Source: Bacteroidales bacterium (GTDB lineage Bacteria > Bacteroidota > Bacteroidia > Bacteroidales > Paludibacteraceae). Taken from it: a DNA stretch of 64,000 nucleotides. A program made the position numbers and the translations under genes. Where the stretch lies: positions 1 to 64,000 of the forward strand of contig DUQG01000008.1 of NCBI GenBank assembly GCA_012837935.1, read 5' to 3'. The notes under the pieces were generated by a model. That model had not been told where the DNA came from, ran no database searches, and saw only the letters and a program-made list of their open reading frames with translations. Within the stretch, counting starts at the first letter, position 1. The number at the start of each line of letters is the position of its first letter. Shown here one piece after another: positions 51,420-59,517 of this stretch.

Positions 51420-52151
51420 TTAAATTTGATAAAGAAACTCTCTTAAAACAAGAGCACTCATTATATTATAATCTTTATAAGTCTCTGTAATCGACCTATA
51501 CATTTTATTTCTTCCTTCAATATATAAAACACCGTCAAGAATAGCAATTTTCACAGCTTTTACGCCTTTTGTTTGAATGGTACTAATGGCATCGTTGAAT
51601 TGAGCGTTTTGGTGCCCGCCAAAATCGGTTAAAAATTTAGCCTCACCAATTACAAACTGTTTATTGAAACGACCGACAAAATCTAATCCTTTGTCGTGAT
51701 TATAGCCCAAATGTTCTTTTGCAAAGTTCATCATTGCATTATCCCCAGCATCTAATATTGCGTCTCTGTCATTGCTTAAAAATTCATCTAATGACACAGG
51801 TTCAATACCTAACGATTTTCTTTTTAACCAATCACGGAACATAGGACCAATTTGTCTATTTGTTTCTTTTGGTTCGCTACATCTTTCAAATATCTTATCA
51901 AGCCCCATTTCATAAAGCCGTCCACAAATTCGGTTAATCGTTCTTGGATTTCTATCAATAGCTGAACTGTCTCGTTTTAAGTATGCAATATAACTGTCTT
52001 TAATAGGGAATAAGTCTAATTGCAATAAATGCCGTATCAGTAAATCATTGTCTTTTTTCTTAAACGATTTTTCAACTTCAGCCCAAACGTCTTTATTTAT
52101 TTCCCTTATCCCTTCCGGAATAGTTGGATAAACTTGAAACAAGTCGTCCAA
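51420..52151 (-). CDS. Type II restriction endonuclease, Tsp45I-like, start uncertain
   Basis: 243 residues from the first usable start, a TTG at 52151. Candidate PD-(D/E)xK core: Asp157 in GLDFVGRF and Glu170-Ala-Lys172 in VIGEAKFLTDFGGHQNAQF. The overall look fits the Tsp45I-type restriction enzyme family (recalled). In the same frame 33 sense codons lie upstream of the TTG, back to a TAA at 52251-52253. They encode plausible protein (NKWTKLSIEYANQRSYL) but hold no ATG, GTG or TTG. The real N-terminus may therefore begin further up, with a rare start codon, or the 5' end may be damaged. It is followed 4 bases later by the cognate methyltransferase. Confidence 0.72.
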   Translation of the reverse strand: MDDLFQVYPTIPEGIREINKDVWAEVEKSFKKKDNDLLIRHLLQLDLFPIKDSYIAYLKRDSSAIDRNPRTINRICGRLYEMGLDKIFERCSEPKETNRQIGPMFRDWLKRKSLGIEPVSLDEFLSNDRDAILDAGDNAMMNFAKEHLGYNHDKGLDFVGRFNKQFVIGEAKFLTDFGGHQNAQFNDAISTIQTKGVKAVKIAILDGVLYIEGRNKMYRSITETYKDYNIMSALVLREFLYQI

Positions 52152-52265
52152 ATACGACCTTTGGTTTGCATATTCTATGCTTAATTTAGTCCATTTGTTC
52201 TTAGTAGAGATACTTGTTATATCGTAACGTAAATTAAAGAAAGTGTAGAATTAACTTTTTTCATT

Positions 52266-52448
52266 TTAAACTTCTATTGCAAAGTCTGCTTCTTCCCAGT
52301 TTTCAATGGTTGACAAGATTTCTTTTTGATTTATTGGAAAACTTCTCGCTTTGAGAATTGCCTCTGAGTTGTTTTTAGCAAGTACTTCATAAGTACAAAA
52401 ACCTGAATAATAAATTTGAACTTTATGTTTTTTAGTTTCCTTGTTCAT
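52266..52448 (-). CDS. Small hypothetical protein upstream of the restriction gene
   Basis: 60 residues: a basic start (MNKETKKHKVQIYYSGF), a CTYEVLAKNNSEAILKARS segment and an acidic end. The pattern of beta strand, then a helix with NNSEAILKAR, resembles small proteins often seen in mobile or phage-related loci, but I do not recognise a named family. It lacks the helix-turn-helix of restriction-modification controller (C) proteins. It lies between serS and the endonuclease on the same strand, so it may be a third gene of the restriction locus. Confidence 0.55.
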   Translation of the reverse strand: MNKETKKHKVQIYYSGFCTYEVLAKNNSEAILKARSFPINQKEILSTIENWEEADFAIEV

Positions 52449-52520
52449 TATAATACTACTTTAATTGCGTTATAGTTTGCAGTGGAATAATTTATTATTA
52501 TTTTATGATTCCCCATCCCT

Positions 52521-53792
52521 CTACTTTATCCACTCAAACCCCGTATATTCCACTAACGCTTTTGGAATTCGTATTCCTTCCGGTGTTTGGTTATTTTCAA
52601 GCAGAGCAGCTACAATTCTTGGTAAAGCTAATGCACTACCGTTTAGCGTGTGGCAAAGTTCGGTTTTTTTGTTTTCCGTGCGGTAGCGGCATTTTAGGCG
52701 ATTTGCTTGGTAGCTTTCGAAGTTAGAAACCGAGCTAACTTCCAGCCAACGCTCTTGTGCAGCAGAGAACACTTCAAAGTCAAAGGTCAGTGCTGATGTA
52801 AAACTCATATCACCACCGCAAAGTCGAAGAATACGCCAAGGCAGTTCTAACTTTTCTACCAAAGTTTGCACGTAATCCACCATCTCTTTTAGCGAGTTGT
52901 AGGAATTTTCAGGTGTATCAATACGAACAATTTCCACTTTATCAAACTGGTGCAAGCGGTTTAGTCCGCGTACATCCTTACCGTATGAACCCGCCTCACG
53001 GCGGAAACAAGCCGAGTAAGCCGTGTTTTTGATAGGCAGATCTTCCTCGTTCAGAATCACATCGCGGTAGATATTGGTTACAGGAACTTCGGCAGTCGGA
53101 ATCAGGTATAAATCATCCAGTTGCGCATGATACATTTGTCCCTCTTTATCGGGTAGTTGTCCGGTTCCATAACCCGAAGCCGCATTAACCACATAAGGCG
53201 GTTGCACTTCAAGGTAACCAGCATCACGTGCATTATCCAAGAAGAAGTTAATCAAGGCACGCTGCAATCTGGCACCTTTTCCTTTATAAACAGGGAAGCC
53301 TGCACCTGTGATTTTTACACCCAGTTCAAAGTCAATTAAATCGTACTTTTTCGCCAATTCCCAATGTGGAACAGCATCTTTGTGAAGTTTGGGTATTTCA
53401 CCACCGCTTCTTTCTATTGTGTTGTCTTCGGCGTGTTTCCCTTCGGGAACAGAATCGTGTGGCACGTTGGGAACTTGTACCAGCAGGTCGTTTAGTCGCT
53501 GCTCTATCTCTTCGCGTTCTGTGCTAAGTTTGCTCAAGTCTTCTTTTATAGTCGCAGTTTTTTCTCTAGCAGCGTTTGCTTCCTCTTTTTTTCCTTGTTG
53601 GAATAGGATTCCTATCTCTTTAGAAATGGTATTAAGCTCTGCAGCAAGGTTGTCTGCCGCTGTTTGAGTGGTTTTTCTACGCTCATCCAATTCAACGATT
53701 TCGTTGATAATCTCTGCACCATCGAAGTGTTTTTTTGCCAATCGTGTAATCACTTCTTGGGTGTTTTCTGTAATGTACTTAAGTGTAAGCAT
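52521..53792 (-). CDS. serS: Seryl-tRNA synthetase
   Basis: 423 residues, the normal length. It charges tRNA-Ser with serine. The N-terminal coiled-coil arm (about 25-110, with the typical heptads RRKTTQTAADNLAAELNTISKEIG) contacts the tRNA variable loop. Class II motif 2 is FRREAGSYGKDVRGLNRLHQFDKVE and motif 3 is LPRIVAALLENNQTPEGIRIP. IPTAEVPVTN (about 230-239) is the serine-binding TAE motif. The restriction-modification genes follow downstream in the same direction. The 5' region holds an inverted repeat copy with a REP palindrome inside it. Confidence 0.97.
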   Translation of the reverse strand: MLTLKYITENTQEVITRLAKKHFDGAEIINEIVELDERRKTTQTAADNLAAELNTISKEIGILFQQGKKEEANAAREKTATIKEDLSKLSTEREEIEQRLNDLLVQVPNVPHDSVPEGKHAEDNTIERSGGEIPKLHKDAVPHWELAKKYDLIDFELGVKITGAGFPVYKGKGARLQRALINFFLDNARDAGYLEVQPPYVVNAASGYGTGQLPDKEGQMYHAQLDDLYLIPTAEVPVTNIYRDVILNEEDLPIKNTAYSACFRREAGSYGKDVRGLNRLHQFDKVEIVRIDTPENSYNSLKEMVDYVQTLVEKLELPWRILRLCGGDMSFTSALTFDFEVFSAAQERWLEVSSVSNFESYQANRLKCRYRTENKKTELCHTLNGSALALPRIVAALLENNQTPEGIRIPKALVEYTGFEWIK

Positions 53793-53893
53793 TTTTTATA
53801 GTGTGTTTATTGTTATATTAAAATTAATATTTATTGTAAGTTTGGTTATTTATGGGTTTTAAAAAACAGTAGAAATCATAGTGTAATTATTGC

Positions 53894-54053
53894 CTATTCT
53901 CGTATTTTCGGAAACAATAGAAAAAAACATCGAACCTGTCTGCCGCAGGCAGGGATATTTTTACGCTATCCGCCAAAGGTCGGACAAGTTGTTCTCGAAA
54001 TCCAATAAAAAACAAAAATGAATAAAAAAACAACTATTGTTCTCTATGTTTTA
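53894..54053. repeat. Long dispersed repeat (ATATGAGCATTTTTT family), inverted copy 2, carrying a REP
   Basis: Read in reverse, it matches 26120-26326: TCGGAAACAATAG, ATCCGCCAAAGGTCGGACAAG, TTGTTCTC and AACTATTGTTCT...TATGTTTTAA. At 53935-53953 the palindrome CCTGTCTG-CCG-CAGGCAGG interrupts the place where copy 1 (reverse complement) has ATCGAAGATTTTT. Confidence 0.7.
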
Positions 54054-54067
54054 AGATAATATTGCTA

Positions 54068-54075
54068 CAAAGTTA
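54068..54075 (-). promoter_or_regulatory. Bacteroidota -7 box upstream of serS
   Basis: TAACTTTG on the minus strand, 276 bases before serS, with the repeat between. It is the same layout as in front of DUF4783-nadC. Confidence 0.35.
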
Positions 54076-54157
54076 CTAAAAACTTTATCATTAGTTTCTT
54101 ATTAATGCCAATTCATTTGAATAATTCTTAGCTAAGTCTTTACGAACGCTACTGAAA

Positions 54158-55699
54158 TCATTTGAAAATATTCATCTCTTCCTTGTAAATCGGACTTTCG
54201 ACACTTAGGAAATTCATTACGCTATGAAATACGTGATGTTGAGTTACGGATTCGTAAGCCTTTACACTTTTGGAACCTTCCGACGTCCATACAATAAATG
54301 GAATTTCATACTGCTCTCTCGGCGCAATGCTCATCGGTACGCCATGCATATAGAGGTTTTTCTCGCCAAGAGATTCGCCGTGGTCGGAAACATAGATAAC
54401 CGAACTTTGAAACTCATCCAGTTCTTTCAGCATTTCGATAGTGCTGTGAATTAAGTAATCGGTGTACACGATGGTGTTGTCGTAGGCGTTGATTAGTTCC
54501 TCGTGCGTACAGTTAGCCAATTCTACGCTATTGCAAACCGGTTTGAATATCTCAAAATTAGCCGGATATTGCTTGCTATAGGTAGGACCATGGCTTGTGC
54601 TGGAGTGTAAAATAATGAGCACCTTGTTTTTGCCACTCTCGAGAATTTGTTCTTTAAGTCCGCTAAGAAGAATTTCATCGTACTGCCCGTTTTCGCCGGA
54701 ATAGTTCTTTAGCAAGTCTTTACGAGTCTGATATTTCTCAATATGTATCGGCGGTTCACCCCAATTGGTGGTTCGCCAAGTTACGTCCACGCCGTTTCGG
54801 TTCATATAGTTAGGTAGGATTTCGTAAAGCTCGTTTGTTTTTTCGTGTTCTAAAATACACTTTAACGCTGCTGTGGTGTAGGTAGCACAGGAGTTTGCTT
54901 CAAAATGATGTACATTGGGCGTTTTAGCTAAAAGAGGATTAGTCTCTTTTTCATATCCATACAATGAGAAGTTTTGTCTTCGGGCTGATTCGCCGATAAT
55001 TAAGACCACGACCGATTTTTTGTTGTCAGTGATTTTGGCATTGGGAAGTAATATTTCCTTTTTATTTGCTTTTCGCACTTTGTTGGAGTAGCGAATACTG
55101 TTGATGGTGTAAGACCAAGGCATCGTAAGTCCTCCTAGTTGGGTGGCGTTTTTGTCTATCCAAAGCCAGTTGCTGGCATTGGCAAAAACTAAAACCACGA
55201 TAAAAAGCAGCGTAAGAGACGACTTTTTCCAAAATTTCTTCCAGTTGTCTTTAATTACTCGGGCTTGAATAATGTAGATGCTTGGCAAAATTCCAAACAG
55301 CAAAATATAAACTACGAACGTGATAGAAAAGAAAGCACCGGCTTCACTGGTATTGGTGTTAAATACATTGCCCATCATGCTTGCATCAATGATGACATTG
55401 TACGTATTGACAAAATAGGTGGCTATGGCGCTGAGAATAAATGTAAGAGTCAATAAAAATTTCCCCAAATATTTTGAAATAGACATTAGCAGGTAAAATG
55501 CAAACGCATTGAACACAATGACCAACACAAAAAGGCTGATACTTAGCAAAATACCATTCAGCGTGGTATAGTCAAAGTTGCTAAACGCAAACTTGAAAAA
55601 GCCGTAATGAAAAAATAAAAAGTTTAGTCCGCTAAGAATTAGTACGAAGGGAGTTATTGCAATTTCTTTTTTGAATAAAGATTTGAGTTTGTTAAGCAT
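54158..55699 (-). CDS. eptA: Lipid A phosphoethanolamine transferase, EptA-like
   Basis: 513 residues. Five N-terminal membrane helices (about 15-35, 48-72, 80-100, 122-145, 162-178) are followed by a periplasmic sulfatase-fold domain. The metal/active-site start VVVLIIGESARRQNFSLYGYEKETNP carries Glu237. The nucleophile is one of the threonines in SCATYTTAALK (273-276), and the distal metal ligands are in YVSDHGESLGEKNLYMHGVP. The family moves phosphoethanolamine from phosphatidylethanolamine to lipid A phosphate, lowering the envelope's negative charge and often giving polymyxin tolerance; in this organism that is inferred. Single gene with its own -7 box. Confidence 0.88.
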   Translation of the reverse strand: MLNKLKSLFKKEIAITPFVLILSGLNFLFFHYGFFKFAFSNFDYTTLNGILLSISLFVLVIVFNAFAFYLLMSISKYLGKFLLTLTFILSAIATYFVNTYNVIIDASMMGNVFNTNTSEAGAFFSITFVVYILLFGILPSIYIIQARVIKDNWKKFWKKSSLTLLFIVVLVFANASNWLWIDKNATQLGGLTMPWSYTINSIRYSNKVRKANKKEILLPNAKITDNKKSVVVLIIGESARRQNFSLYGYEKETNPLLAKTPNVHHFEANSCATYTTAALKCILEHEKTNELYEILPNYMNRNGVDVTWRTTNWGEPPIHIEKYQTRKDLLKNYSGENGQYDEILLSGLKEQILESGKNKVLIILHSSTSHGPTYSKQYPANFEIFKPVCNSVELANCTHEELINAYDNTIVYTDYLIHSTIEMLKELDEFQSSVIYVSDHGESLGEKNLYMHGVPMSIAPREQYEIPFIVWTSEGSKSVKAYESVTQHHVFHSVMNFLSVESPIYKEEMNIFK

Positions 55700-55746
55700 A
55701 GAGAGTCGGTTTGTGAAAAATAAAATGTTGTATAGCGATTCAACTA

Positions 55747-55754
55747 CAAAGTTA
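55747..55754 (-). promoter_or_regulatory. Bacteroidota -7 box for the eptA-like gene
   Basis: TAACTTTG on the minus strand, 48 bases before the start codon. Confidence 0.5.
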
Positions 55755-55804
55755 CGAAAAACTTGTAAGAAGGTCTATTTTTCTAAGAGCTTTTCATGCA
55801 AAAA

Positions 55805-55834
55805 AAATCTCTCACAATTTCTTGCAAGAGATTT
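55805..55834 (-). terminator. Intrinsic terminator of rplU-rpmA
   Basis: AAATCTCT pairs with AGAGATTT around a 14-base loop; on the minus strand a run of eight T follows. It lies 25 bases past the rpmA stop. Confidence 0.8.
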
Positions 55835-55859
55835 CTTTTATCTGTTTTCTATCTTATGT

Positions 55860-56126
55860 TTAGTTCGCTTGTTCCAGTGGAATAATCGAAACATAAGAGC
55901 GATTGTTTCTTTTCTTTTTGAAACTTACTGTACCGTCAACCAATGCGAAAAGCGTGTGGTCTTTACCTATTCCCATATTTTCACCCGGGTGGTGTTTTGT
56001 ACCGCGTTGACGTACGATAATGTTACCTGCTTTGGCAAATTGTCCGCCAAAGATTTTTACTCCTAGTCGTTTGCTTTCCGATTCACGACCGTTTGCTGAA
56101 CTACCTTGTCCTTTCTTATGTGCCAT
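55860..56126 (-). CDS. rpmA: 50S ribosomal protein L27
   Basis: 88 residues. Starts [48 protein letters not shown] in the canonical L27 manner; the flexible N-terminus reaches the peptidyl-transferase centre. There is no Firmicutes-type cleavable N-terminal extension. It follows rplU by 21 bases, the conserved L21-L27 pair, and ends before a strong terminator. Confidence 0.98.
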   Translation of the reverse strand: MAHKKGQGSSANGRESESKRLGVKIFGGQFAKAGNIIVRQRGTKHHPGENMGIGKDHTLFALVDGTVSFKKKRNNRSYVSIIPLEQAN

Positions 56127-56147
56127 TTTCTTCTAATTTTTTATCGG

Positions 56148-56462
56148 TTAAGCTACTATGTTTTTTACAGTTAATTCGGTAAAGTCTTGACGGTGTCCGT
56201 TGCGTTTACGGTAACCTTTACGGCGTTTTTTGTGAAAAACGATGACTTTTTTACCTCTTACGTGCGAAACCACTTCGCATACTACTTTTGCGCCTTCTAC
56301 AACCGGAGCACCTACTTGAACAGTTCCTTTGTTGTCAACTAAAAGCACTTTGTCAAATTCTACTTTGCTGCCTACTTCGGCTTCGTTCATACGGTGAACG
56401 AAAAGTTTGTTTCCTTGTTCAACTTTGAATTGTTGACCTTGGATTTCTACAATTGCGTACAT
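56148..56462 (-). CDS. rplU: 50S ribosomal protein L21
   Basis: 104 residues. [25 protein letters not shown] is the L21 start; the 23S rRNA-binding tail [31 protein letters not shown] is intact. First gene of the rplU-rpmA unit. The leader upstream (about 90 bases) has small hairpins and a good promoter. Confidence 0.98.
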   Translation of the reverse strand: MYAIVEIQGQQFKVEQGNKLFVHRMNEAEVGSKVEFDKVLLVDNKGTVQVGAPVVEGAKVVCEVVSHVRGKKVIVFHKKRRKGYRKRNGHRQDFTELTVKNIVA

Positions 56463-56584
56463 TAAATTGTTGTTTTAGAGATTACATCGGTGAGGTGAGA
56501 TGCTCCAACATTGAGCAGTGCTGCTTGTTTTTACCCCATTCGAATTGAGCGTGCAAATATACAACATCTTTTTTGAATTGGCAA
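56463..56584 (-). promoter_or_regulatory. Promoter and structured leader of rplU-rpmA
   Basis: On the minus strand TTG (56582-56584), 20 bases, TATATTTG (56554-56561). The leader holds two mutually exclusive hairpins: TGCTC/GAGCA around seven bases (56501-56517) and AGCAG/CTGCT (56514-56525). Such an arrangement would suit autogenous control by L21, as leader RNAs of this operon do in other phyla; here it is inference. Confidence 0.5.
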
Positions 56585-56657
56585 TATTTATGAAGAGTAT
56601 TTTAAAATAGTTTGTTTTTTTGACTTTCAATGGTAGGGTGTGATTAGTTGAACAAAT

Positions 56658-59117
56658 TTACTGTTCTGTCCTTAGCCACGCTATAATAATACTCAACTCA
56701 CTTGCATCAAAATGCTCTTTTAGCAAACTATAAAGCGACCCGTCATATTCGGCATTTTCCTCAATCAAATTTTTAGCTTTCAGCAAGTTCTCTTTACTCA
56801 CTATTTTTTCGGCATCTAAATCGCCTTTTACAACAAATTCAGCTAAGTGCTTCGCAATGGTAGTTTCGGTTAGTCTTCTGACTTTTGCAATTTCTTTGAT
56901 AGGCATTCCGCCTTGAAAAACTTCAAGTGTTTCTCGTGCTGAATCGCCTTTGACTCGTTTGGGTTTTCGCTCTTTTTTCTCTTTTGCATCGCGGTCAAAT
57001 AGCTCATTCATAGCTGTTTCAATATCATTTTCATCACAATAATCCCGAATTACCTCTAAAAATTGCGCACCGAAACGCTCGTATTTTAATTCGCCTATTC
57101 CGCTGATTTTTAGCATATCCGCTTTGTTTAGCGGCAAATAATCTGCCATTTCCATCAAAGTTTTTGCATTGGCAATCAGATAAATAGGCATCCCCGTTTC
57201 ATCTGCGATAAAATTGCGCAAGTCGAAAAGCATCGACAGCAACTCGGGATGGCGAGAGCTGATTTTGGTTTTACTTTGTTTTCGGGAATAAGCGGTTATG
57301 TTGATAGGCGGAAGTACAAAGCTTTTTCGAAGTTGAAAATACTTTTCTACGCTAAATCCGTTTTTAATCCCTTTTATCCAATGCAACTTCTGCTCTGCGA
57401 AGGTATAAACATCCATAAAATAGTCGTCAAAATCCAACGCATTTTCACGGCTATCGGTTACAGCAGGGGAATTTTTCAATGTATCAATCAGCGATTCCAA
57501 TTTTTCCGAAAAATATTTCTCCGATGCCTCCAGGCGCAAGTTGAGCAATTCCTCGTTGAAAGGAACTTGATTAACAATGTTTGTGATTTGCACGCCGAAT
57601 TTCAAGCCTACATCCTGAATTTCATTGACTTGCCTACTTATTTCTCGCAAAAAATCTAAGGTTTCGGAACTAAACGAACTCGCCACCTCATTCGTAGTCG
57701 TTATCCAACGACTAGAAAGTGAAACCATTTGCTGAAAGTTAAACACATCTTTCAACAGCGACAAATAATATTGATTACGAGAAACAGCATAGCTACTTTC
57801 CAACTGTTCCGGAGTAAAATGTCCGCCTGAAAAACGGACAATTTCATCCGCATTTTGGATGGCAGTTTCAGAAATTCGACTTTGCAAAACCAGCCCTTCC
57901 AACGAGCGGCAACGGCTCAGTGCCACATAAACCTGCCCGGGTGCAAAAGCCATTTCTGCATCAATAATTGCCTTGTCAAAAGTCAATCCCTGACTTTTAT
58001 GAATGGTAATTGCCCACGCCAACCGTAACGGATATTGCGTGAAAGTCCCGATTACCTCCGGAATTACTTCAAGCGTACTTTCATTGGTCTCATAGCGGAT
58101 ATTTTCCCAAATCATCGGCGTTACTTCTATTTCTTCCTCATCTTCCGGACATTGCACAAATATAGCATCCTCGTTCCACGATGTTACCGTACCGATTTTC
58201 CCGTTAAAAAAACGCTTAGCAATATCTGTATCATTTTTTACAAACATCACTTTAGCACCAATTTTCAGCTCCAAATTTTCTTCCACAGGATAAATCCGCT
58301 CAGGAAATTCACGGGAAATTTTCGCCTCGAAAAACTTAGACGGCTTCTTAATATTATCCAACTCCTCCCGATTAATGCGATCAGCTTTGTAGTTATGCGT
58401 AGTCAGGATAATGTAAGTATCGTCTTTCGGCGCTTTGAAAAGCGGATTGTAACGACTATCTAGCAGTGCTTTGCTTGCGGTTGAGAGTTGATTGTTGCGC
58501 ACTTCGTTTAGCACACGGATAAACTCGATATCTTTTTGGCGGAAAATCTTCTCAAACTCAATATGGATAAATGGTTTTTCTTTGAAAACCAAACTGTTAA
58601 AGAAGTACACACCTTCATAAAACTTAGATAATATTTGCCACTCATCCTGCTGCGCCACCGGCGAAAGTTGGTACATATCGCCGATAAAAATCATCTGCAC
58701 ACCGCCGAAAGGTTCATTATGGCGGTATCTAACGCTCCGAAGTACAGTGTCAATCGCATCCAAAATATCGGCACGTACCATACTGATTTCATCAATCACA
58801 AGCAGTTCCAACTCACGCAGCACACGTCTTTTTCGGCTGTGCATCCGCATTTTGCCAATAAGTTCTTTTCGTCCCAATTCCGTGGGAATAAACGGTGTAA
58901 GCGGTAATTGAAAAAAAGAGTGAATGGTTGTTCCACCCGCATTAATCGCAGCCACGCCGGTTGGTGCAACTACAGCCATCTGTTTCAGCGAAGTCTCTTT
59001 CAATTTCCGCAGAAAAGTAGTTTTTCCCGTTCCGGCTTTCCCAGTCAGGAAAACGTTTTGGTCTGTTAATGTAGCAAAAAGTTTGGCGTATTCGTGAGTG
59101 GTAGTGTGATTGGACAT
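56658..59117 (-). CDS. Pif1-like helicase with HRDC and C-terminal HTH domains
   Basis: 819 residues. The superfamily 1 helicase core has Walker A TGKAGTGKTTF (about 25-35), Walker B VIDEISMV with MIFIGDMYQLSPV next, and AWAITIHKSQGLTFDKAIIDA plus VYVALSRCRSLEGLVL as the last motifs. An HRDC domain follows near 630-705 (LFDLRNFIADETGMPIYLIAN ... LLKISGIGELKYERFG-like), then a basic linker and a helix-turn-helix region near 735-800 (TLEVFQGGMPIKEIAKVRRLTETTIAKHL). Pif1 helicases unwind DNA 5' to 3' and resolve G-quadruplexes and stalled forks. The Pif1-HRDC-HTH combination recurs in Bacteroidota. Single gene. Confidence 0.9.
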   Translation of the reverse strand: MSNHTTTHEYAKLFATLTDQNVFLTGKAGTGKTTFLRKLKETSLKQMAVVAPTGVAAINAGGTTIHSFFQLPLTPFIPTELGRKELIGKMRMHSRKRRVLRELELLVIDEISMVRADILDAIDTVLRSVRYRHNEPFGGVQMIFIGDMYQLSPVAQQDEWQILSKFYEGVYFFNSLVFKEKPFIHIEFEKIFRQKDIEFIRVLNEVRNNQLSTASKALLDSRYNPLFKAPKDDTYIILTTHNYKADRINREELDNIKKPSKFFEAKISREFPERIYPVEENLELKIGAKVMFVKNDTDIAKRFFNGKIGTVTSWNEDAIFVQCPEDEEEIEVTPMIWENIRYETNESTLEVIPEVIGTFTQYPLRLAWAITIHKSQGLTFDKAIIDAEMAFAPGQVYVALSRCRSLEGLVLQSRISETAIQNADEIVRFSGGHFTPEQLESSYAVSRNQYYLSLLKDVFNFQQMVSLSSRWITTTNEVASSFSSETLDFLREISRQVNEIQDVGLKFGVQITNIVNQVPFNEELLNLRLEASEKYFSEKLESLIDTLKNSPAVTDSRENALDFDDYFMDVYTFAEQKLHWIKGIKNGFSVEKYFQLRKSFVLPPINITAYSRKQSKTKISSRHPELLSMLFDLRNFIADETGMPIYLIANAKTLMEMADYLPLNKADMLKISGIGELKYERFGAQFLEVIRDYCDENDIETAMNELFDRDAKEKKERKPKRVKGDSARETLEVFQGGMPIKEIAKVRRLTETTIAKHLAEFVVKGDLDAEKIVSKENLLKAKNLIEENAEYDGSLYSLLKEHFDASELSIIIAWLRTEQ

Positions 59118-59210
59118 GGGTTGTTTTTTAAGCGTTTTATTTTATTAGCACAAATTGTTGATATAGAATTCTATCCAATTAATTTTGTTTTGGATTTAGT
59201 AATTAAACTT

Positions 59211-59400
59211 CGTAGAAGTTTCCTGTGCATAACCCCCAATTTTAATTGGGGCAGATAATGCAAAACTATAATAAACGCTGCAGGCGTTTACCAACATTGT
59301 ATATATGGGGAAACTCTTACAGAGTTTTGTTTAGTCAATATTTTCTATCCCCCAGATAAATCTGGGGGTTATTTAAGGAATTGTCCTACGGACATTTTAT
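59211..59400. repeat. MITE-like block of four hairpins between imperfect inverted ends
   Basis: The ends CGTAG...AACCCCC and GGGGGTT...CCTACG are inverted. Inside, in order, are CCCCAATT/AATTGGGG, AACGC-TGCAG-GCGTT, AAACTCT/AGAGTTT and CCCCCAGAT/ATCTGGGGG. The gap 59118-59517 has no gene. Confidence 0.55.
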
Positions 59401-59466
59401 CTGACAATAATGATATTAAAAGAACAAAAATAGACAAAAAAGCGATGAAAGCCAATCTTTAAAACA

Positions 59467-59494
59467 AACAATCCCGATTTTTTTCGGGATTGTT
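59467..59494 (-). terminator. Intrinsic terminator of the GH31 gene
   Basis: AACAATCCCGA pairs with TCGGGATTGTT around a six-base loop, with T-rich sequence beyond it on the minus strand. It lies 24 bases past the stop. Confidence 0.85.
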
Positions 59495-59517
59495 CTTTAT
59501 GTTTTATAGTTAATTTG

